DNA of 64,000 nt, taken from positions 3,162,001 to 3,226,000 of the forward strand of contig NZ_LT629793.1 of assembly GCF_900105735.1 (NCBI RefSeq). The letters run 5' to 3'. Numbering within the stretch: position 1 is the first letter of the stretch; every line of letters begins with the position of its first letter. This document shows positions 58,727-64,000 of the stretch, one piece after another. The position numbers and the translations under genes were made by a program. The DNA is from Pseudomonas yamanorum (GTDB lineage: Bacteria > Pseudomonadota > Gammaproteobacteria > Pseudomonadales > Pseudomonadaceae). The notes beneath the pieces are model-generated. The model was not told the origin of the DNA, did not search any database, and was given only the letters and a program-made list of their open reading frames with translations.

Positions 58727-60724
58727 TCAAGGATTCCACTGGTTGGAAAGGGCCGGACGCACGGTTTTCAGATCCGGCGAGTTCTCCAGGAAGTTGTCGG
58801 GGTAGTAGCCAAAACTGGTCACGCCCTGACGCTTGAGCACGCCCATCCACTCGGCCATTTGCGCACCGTCCAGATCTGGAGCGGCCGAGGTGCGCCAGTC
58901 TTTGGCTTGCAACTCGAAGACTGTGCGTTGCAGCGCGCCGGGGCGGGCCTTGACGGTGGCCACGAGCTTTTCCAGCCAGGCGTTGGAGCCCTTGAGGTCC
59001 TGGCCTTCCATCAGCGGCATGGCCATGGGCGCGGTCCAGTCGTAGCTGGTGAGGAAGTCGTCGAGGTTCTGCGCGAACCAGGCTTCGCTGCCCAGGTTGA
59101 GCATCGGCTCGGCGAAGATGTTGCGTGCGGTCTGCACCTGCGGGCCGCGCAGCGTGCGGACCTTGGCGGTCAGTTCATGGGTGAAGTCGATCAGGTAGCG
59201 GCTCTTGAAACGCGTCCAGCGCTGCATCACCGCAGGGTCGGCGCGCAGGGCTTCGATGGTGTCCGGCAGGCCATTGGCGGCGTAGGCCTTGAGCGCCAGC
59301 GGGCTGGCGTCTTCGAAGTCCGACAGCACCGCGTCGTCGTGGAACAGCACGCCGTCGATGGCACTGGTGCGGGCAAGGTCTTCGTAGATTTCGCCGATGA
59401 TCTGCCGCACCTTCGGATCGAACGGCGACAGGCGCTGGTACTGGTCCGGGTCGATGGCGACCTTGCCGGTTTCCGGGTCCCAACGGGTGACACGGGGCAG
59501 CTTCGCATCGAGGGCGAAGCTGAGCACCGGCATCCAGGCAAATACGTTCACGTGAGCCCGGGTGCGCAGTTGCCAGGTGACACGGTTGAACAGGTCGGCG
59601 CGCACCGGCAAATGGCGGTTGGGGAAGTACAGCGAACGCACCAGGCCATCGCCCTTGGGGTCGGCGAAGGCTTGCAGGAACACGGTGCTGGCGCCCATGT
59701 CGACCACGCGCTGGACCAGTTTGTCGAGGTTGCGCGCCTGCTGCTCCGGGTCCGGGTCGTAGACGTTGTCCAGGTCTACATGCAGCACCCGCAGCGGGGC
59801 TTCAGTCTGGGTCGCGACGATGGCGTTGGCGTAGTGTTCGCCGTCCGGGTCGGAGGCCACCAGGAAACGCGGGCTGCTCATCAGGTTGCCGAGGCTGTCG
59901 AGACCGTCTTCCAGGGTCAGGGCCATCTGGTAGCCTTGCTCGCCCACCACCGCCAGCGAGGTGCCATCGGCAGCGCCGTAAGGCCACACCCACACGCGCG
60001 GCGCCTTGCCGGTGACGGCGCGGATCTTGTTGGAGATCGCCGTCACGTCGGTGCGCATCCGCGCCTGGAACTGGGCTTCGGTTTCGTAGCGATGGGTGGC
60101 CGGGTCAAAGCGTCGGGTGGTGGCGGCCGGTTGCAGGTTGCCCTGTGGGTTGGCCAGTACGCCCTTGTGGTTGGCGTCGGTGTGCGCGGCGATTTCCACC
60201 AGGCCGGATTGGGCGATTTCACGCACCTGCTGCCAGGTCAGGAAGTCCGAACGCGGCCGTGGCGTGCCGGCGAAATCCACCGGTTGGTTCAGCGGCGTAT
60301 CCACCCACGAACCCACCGGCGCCAGCAATGCGTGCCAGTTGTAGCTGCGCAGGATCGGCATCACACGGGTGTAGAAGCTCGCGTAGCCGTCATCGAAGCT
60401 GAGCATGATCGCCTTCGCCGGCAGCTCCGGGCCGCCGTTGCGGGCGGCGAGGATCTGGTCGACGGTGACCGGCTGGTAGCCGTTCTCCCGCAACCACGCC
60501 AGCTGTTCGATCAAACGCTCGGTACGTACGGCCACCACCGCCTGATCAGGGTCGCGGTCCTCGATGTCGTGGTAGGCGATACCGAGAAAGTGGTTCTTCG
60601 GCCACGCCGCTTCGTTGGCGGGCTTGAGCCGCTCGGCGGGTGGAGTGAAAGGCGCGGGTTGCTGGGCGCAAGCGCTGCTCAGCATTAACCCCAGGGCCAA
60701 CAGGCAACGGGACAAGACAGGCAT
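58727..60724 (-). CDS. pgaB: Poly-N-acetylglucosamine N-deacetylase lipoprotein PgaB
   Basis: The 665-residue lipoprotein (lipid site C19) has an N-terminal polysaccharide deacetylase domain (about 45-300) with FDDGY (D111, D112) and metal-binding H181/H186, and a C-terminal glycoside hydrolase-like domain (about 310-650). It removes acetyl groups from PNAG in the periplasm, which export through PgaA needs. The length fits the E. coli protein of about 670 residues. Confidence 0.95.
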   Translation of the reverse strand: MPVLSRCLLALGLMLSSACAQQPAPFTPPAERLKPANEAAWPKNHFLGIAYHDIEDRDPDQAVVAVRTERLIEQLAWLRENGYQPVTVDQILAARNGGPELPAKAIMLSFDDGYASFYTRVMPILRSYNWHALLAPVGSWVDTPLNQPVDFAGTPRPRSDFLTWQQVREIAQSGLVEIAAHTDANHKGVLANPQGNLQPAATTRRFDPATHRYETEAQFQARMRTDVTAISNKIRAVTGKAPRVWVWPYGAADGTSLAVVGEQGYQMALTLEDGLDSLGNLMSSPRFLVASDPDGEHYANAIVATQTEAPLRVLHVDLDNVYDPDPEQQARNLDKLVQRVVDMGASTVFLQAFADPKGDGLVRSLYFPNRHLPVRADLFNRVTWQLRTRAHVNVFAWMPVLSFALDAKLPRVTRWDPETGKVAIDPDQYQRLSPFDPKVRQIIGEIYEDLARTSAIDGVLFHDDAVLSDFEDASPLALKAYAANGLPDTIEALRADPAVMQRWTRFKSRYLIDFTHELTAKVRTLRGPQVQTARNIFAEPMLNLGSEAWFAQNLDDFLTSYDWTAPMAMPLMEGQDLKGSNAWLEKLVATVKARPGALQRTVFELQAKDWRTSAAPDLDGAQMAEWMGVLKRQGVTSFGYYPDNFLENSPDLKTVRPALSNQWNP

Positions 60725-60736
60725 GATCGGACTCTT

Positions 60737-63190
60737 CTAGAAGCGGTAGGTGAGGTCGACGATCAGGCGCAGATCGCTTTCGCGCTCACCGTCATAAGGT
60801 CGGCTGATCCAGCTGAGGTTGGCGCCGGTTTCGAGCACGTCGTTCCAGCGAAACCGCTGGCCGTAGCCCACCAATGCAACGCCGCCGGTGCCGTAATCGC
60901 GCTGGCTGTAGGTGCCCGCCCCCACCTGGAACTGCTGGCTCCACTGGGTTTCGTAGCGGTGGTAGAGCACGTGGTTGACGGTCGCCGTGGGCAGCACGCT
61001 GAAGTCCGAGCGCGGGTTGAAGTACGGCGTGTCTTCCTTGGTGTTGCGGCTGGTGCCGACTTCCAGGCCCAGATCGACTTGCACCCCCGGCGAGCTGTAC
61101 ACGCCCTGGCGACCGGTGAGCAGTGCTTCGAGACGGTTGTTGCCGTCGCTGAAATGGGACGGGCTCAGGGCCAGTTTCCATTCGCGGCTTTCGTTGGCGC
61201 GCCAGCGGATAAAACCGCTGCCGCCGTTGGCAGTAATGTCGGCATTCAGCGCCCGCAGCGGGGTGCTGGCGGAGAGGTAGTCGAGGCTACCGCCGTACTG
61301 CCATTGGTCATTGATGTCCCGGGCAATCGCGATGCGCGCGCCCTGCTTGTCGCCAAAGCCGTAGGAGTGATTGGAGACCTCGGCTTCAAGGGTCATGTCG
61401 CGGGTGCGCCGCTCGACACCGAGGCGCTGCCAGCGGTGTTGGCCGGTGCCTTCCTGGAAATCGGCAGTGGCGTAGCCGACACCGCCGAACACGCGCCAGT
61501 CTTCATCGATGGGCGGGCTGTAGAGCAAGGTTTCGATGCCGAAATCGCGGCTGCCGGACACCGCGCCCGCACCGTTATCGCCGCCACCGTTGCTTTTGCC
61601 GGTGTAGGCCTCGACGCGCAATTCGGCCATGTCATGCACATCCCGCAGGCGGCTGAGGCGCTGTACCTGGCGGTTGTCCGGGGCGCGGTCGACCACGTCG
61701 TCGGTGAGCGCATCGAGCTGGCGCCACTCCTGGAGATCCAGGGCGGTATGGCCTTGGGAGACTTCCAGGCCGATGTCGCGCGGGGCCTGGGCTTCGGTTT
61801 CCTTGAGGGTGTTTTCGGCGCGCCGTGGCCAGTCGCGGGCGCGGTACATATCAGCTTGGGCCAGGTGCAGGCCAATGTTTCCGGGCGCCTGTTGCACCAG
61901 AGCTTCCAGGCCTTTTTCGCTGGCGGGCAGGTCGGCGCCATAGGTGCCGGCCTGGGCGGCCAATTGTTGGGCGTCCATCCAGGCGTCGTTGGGGTTGCCG
62001 ATGGGCAGGCCCTTGAGTTCGACCCGGGGTTTCTGGGTGCTCGCCAGGTTGTCGGCGACTTCGCGAGCCTCCACCACTTGATCGTTTTCAAGCAAGGCGT
62101 AGAACAACGCGGTGCTGTCTTCGACGTGATCGCCGGCGTCCGCATCGCTCGCCGCCAAGGCCTGGCGATACAGCGGCGCGGCCTTTTCCGGCTGGCGCTG
62201 GTCAAGGTAAGCGGCAGCGACCCAGCGCAGCGCGTAGGTCGGCAGCTGCACACCTTCGCCCTTCAGCACTTCGTAATCGCGGATCACCTCGGCGGTGCGC
62301 GCCCGAGCCTTCAGCGCACCCAGGCGATCGATGCGCCAGCGCACCACGTCATCATGGGCGGTGGCATCCGGTGTCCAGGTAGTGAGCAGTTGGTCGTAAT
62401 CCTTGAGGGCGCGGTCGGCGATGACGTAGCGCTCTTTTTCACTGCGCGAGGCGAACTCGGCCAGGCGCACGCGCTCGGCGGCCAGGTCGCCTTCGAGGCG
62501 GCGCTGGGTGACCGGGTCCAACAGGCCCGGGCGCCGGGCGGCCAGGCGCAGGGCCGGTTCCGGCAGGCGCGCGCGTTGCAGGGCGATGATGTATTCGCGG
62601 GCGACTTCGGGTTTGTTGCCGGCACGGATGAACGCCTGGTCGAATTCGAACAGCGCGTCATAGGTTGAACCGGCACGGGTCAGGGCATAACCCAAGGCCA
62701 TGCGGCGGTCGGCGTCGTCGGGCTTGGCGGCCACCAGAGCTCGGGTGCGCTGTACGGCCTCGGCGGTTTGGCCGGCGTCGGCCTGGGTCAGGGCCAGGCC
62801 CAATTGAAGGTCCGGGTTATTCGGCTCGCGTTGCAGCGCCTGGCGATACACGGCAATCGCCGGCTCCCAACGCTGCTGGTTGCGATAGGTACGGGCGACG
62901 GTGGCCAACGCTTGGGTGGTCAGGGTGCGACTGCGGCCCTGGGCCTCGTAGACCGTCAGCACCTCGGTGTCCTGGCGTGCCCAACTGGCAATCAACAGGT
63001 GATCGCTGACCTGCCCCGGCGTCTGACGCTCGGCGGGCAATTGGCGCAACAGATTGAGGGCCGGGCCATAGTTGCCGCTGCGGGCCTGATTGATCAGCGA
63101 ATCATAGGCAGCATCCGCCGACGCCACGACAGGCCAGAGCAACTGGCTACACAGGGCCAGACGGATAAAGGGATGAACATTACGCGACAT
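60737..63190 (-). CDS. pgaA: PNAG outer membrane export porin PgaA
   Basis: ATG 63190 (GAGGA upstream) gives 817 residues with a signal peptide (1-27). The N-terminal half is a series of TPR-like helical repeats (about 30-500), the C-terminal half a 16-strand porin barrel ending in VDLTYRF. It guides deacetylated PNAG through the outer membrane. It is the first gene of pgaABCD. An upstream extension to 63334 would hide the signal peptide. Confidence 0.93.
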   Translation of the reverse strand: MSRNVHPFIRLALCSQLLWPVVASADAAYDSLINQARSGNYGPALNLLRQLPAERQTPGQVSDHLLIASWARQDTEVLTVYEAQGRSRTLTTQALATVARTYRNQQRWEPAIAVYRQALQREPNNPDLQLGLALTQADAGQTAEAVQRTRALVAAKPDDADRRMALGYALTRAGSTYDALFEFDQAFIRAGNKPEVAREYIIALQRARLPEPALRLAARRPGLLDPVTQRRLEGDLAAERVRLAEFASRSEKERYVIADRALKDYDQLLTTWTPDATAHDDVVRWRIDRLGALKARARTAEVIRDYEVLKGEGVQLPTYALRWVAAAYLDQRQPEKAAPLYRQALAASDADAGDHVEDSTALFYALLENDQVVEAREVADNLASTQKPRVELKGLPIGNPNDAWMDAQQLAAQAGTYGADLPASEKGLEALVQQAPGNIGLHLAQADMYRARDWPRRAENTLKETEAQAPRDIGLEVSQGHTALDLQEWRQLDALTDDVVDRAPDNRQVQRLSRLRDVHDMAELRVEAYTGKSNGGGDNGAGAVSGSRDFGIETLLYSPPIDEDWRVFGGVGYATADFQEGTGQHRWQRLGVERRTRDMTLEAEVSNHSYGFGDKQGARIAIARDINDQWQYGGSLDYLSASTPLRALNADITANGGSGFIRWRANESREWKLALSPSHFSDGNNRLEALLTGRQGVYSSPGVQVDLGLEVGTSRNTKEDTPYFNPRSDFSVLPTATVNHVLYHRYETQWSQQFQVGAGTYSQRDYGTGGVALVGYGQRFRWNDVLETGANLSWISRPYDGERESDLRLIVDLTYRF

Positions 63191-63312
63191 GTCGTCAGCT
63201 TCCTCACCAGGGAAAGCTGTAGCGATAAATTCACCTGCACGACACTCCAGGCGGCCAGCATCTGATGACGCGGCCAAGCTTTCCTGGGGCGCAATATCCT
63301 TGAGAGGGGTAC

Positions 63313-63351
63313 AAAAAAGGCCAATTCCGAACAATTATTCAGAATTGGCCT
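63313..63351 (-). terminator. Rho-independent terminator of the ydgA-like gene
   Basis: A perfect ten-base stem, AGGCCAATTC (63318-63327) and GAATTGGCCT (63342-63351), is followed on the minus strand by a T run. It ends the DUF945 gene transcript before pgaA. Confidence 0.9.
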
Positions 63352-63371
63352 ACATCACTTTGAGCTGATTC

Positions 63372-64000
63372 TTATTGAGCGCCGCTGACCGCGCCGAACT
63401 TGCCCAGCACAAAACCAATGAATTGCTCGACGGTCATTTTCTGGCCGTTGAAGGTCACTTCATTGTTGGCGTAGTGCAGCTTGGACACGATATCGGTGCC
63501 CACCAGAGTCGCCAGTTGAGTGCCCACGGCCATGCCGCTGATCATCTCGCTGGCCATCTGGGATTGCTGCTCGATGGCTTTCGGGTCGGTCACACCACCG
63601 ATCTGCGCTTGCAGGGCGGCAACGTCCTGGACCATCGGCTTGGACAGGGTCAGGTTGGCATCCAGCAGCGCAACAATTTGCTTGCCCAGCTCAACCGGCG
63701 GCAGTTCCATGCTCGACGGTTTGGCCAGGTCCAGCACCAGGTTGAAACGGCTCTCGCCATTGGTGGTTTTCAGCGACAGGTTTTCTACCGCCACTTGCGG
63801 CTTGGCAGCCAGCAGTTGGTCGACGTTGGCCTGGGCCAGGGTCTGCTCGGCTTCGGTCAGTTGCAACTCAGGTACGGGCTGGCCAGCCGCCGCAGCGGCT
63901 TGGGCCGGTTGCACTTTTTCCTGATAGAGCTTGGTCAGCACCAGCATCGACGGGATGTCGACGTTCTTCATGCTGACCGCCATGGCCGCCGAACCCACTG
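63372..64000 (-). CDS. YdgA/DUF945 family protein (N-terminus cut by window edge)
   Basis: The visible 208 or so C-terminal residues (start lies beyond the right edge) have the DUF945/YdgA pattern: the LVLDLAKPSSMELPP strand region, alternating helix and strand, and the final KMTVEQFIGFVLGKF. YdgA-like proteins are secreted or membrane-anchored envelope proteins of unknown function. The gene is separated from pgaA by a terminator and is not part of the pga operon. Confidence 0.8.
   Translation of the reverse strand, partial: VGSAAMAVSMKNVDIPSMLVLTKLYQEKVQPAQAAAAAGQPVPELQLTEAEQTLAQANVDQLLAAKPQVAVENLSLKTTNGESRFNLVLDLAKPSSMELPPVELGKQIVALLDANLTLSKPMVQDVAALQAQIGGVTDPKAIEQQSQMASEMISGMAVGTQLATLVGTDIVSKLHYANNEVTFNGQKMTVEQFIGFVLGKFGAVSGAQ

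Noticed and set aside
60959..62668. Plus-strand open frame opposite pgaA
   Set aside because: Shadow of the TPR region of pgaA with no family signature.

Overview
The window is a GC-rich Pseudomonas chromosome segment, most likely from the P. fluorescens group. Three things point there: near-full-length matches to well-known Pseudomonas proteins (AtsK, AtsA, OscA, PgaABCD), REPIN-type inverted repeats in the gaps between genes, and a gene order (cysAWT-sbp-oscA-PAS/GGDEF/EAL gene-desA-diguanylate cyclase-HDOD gene-gabT-gabD-tRNA-Arg) that I recall from P. aeruginosa. No search could be run, so family names rest on motif reading and memory.

Region 1 (1-2158): a LysR regulator cut by the left edge, divergent from a small zinc deaminase that overlaps a CynX/NimT-type MFS transporter gene.

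Region 2 (2155-14853): a sulfate-ester scavenging island. It holds a TonB-dependent receptor (SftP-like), two paralogous LysR regulators, a type I sulfatase or phosphonate monoesterase, the alkylsulfatase AtsK, the periplasmic binding protein AtsR, a fused two-domain permease AtsB, the ATPase AtsC and the arylsulfatase AtsA. Import (receptor, AtsRBC) and desulfurisation (AtsA, AtsK, second sulfatase) are encoded together.

Region 3 (14825-18854): a fatty acid desaturase divergent from an AraC regulator, an orphan receiver protein behind a Crp/Fnr regulator, and an Mpo1-like membrane protein.

Region 4 (18977-32250): the core sulfate uptake operon (oscA-sbp-cysT-cysW-cysA), c-di-GMP genes (PAS-GGDEF-EAL and PAS-GGDEF), the acyl desaturase desA, an HDOD response regulator, and gabT/gabD for GABA catabolism.

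Region 5 (32646-45567), accessory: tRNA-Arg(CCG), an Abi_2/HEPN abortive-infection gene behind a short coupled leader ORF, a VWA lipoprotein/ECF sigma/anti-sigma operon, several unknown lipoproteins, an autotransporter, a DUF3077 gene with a structured leader, and low-GC immunity-like genes between long inverted repeats.

Region 6 (45019-56576): a contact-dependent inhibition or two-partner secretion locus with CdiB-like transporter, a 3085-residue CdiA-like exoprotein ending in a Hint domain and an AHH-type nuclease, and an Imm11-like immunity gene.

Region 7 (56898-63190): pgaABCD for poly-N-acetylglucosamine, followed by a YdgA/DUF945 gene cut by the right edge.

The most unusual signals are the Hint-AHH toxin cassette, the Abi gene with its coupled leader, the DUF3077 leader with mutually exclusive stems, and a promoter-like sequence shared by oscA and atsR.
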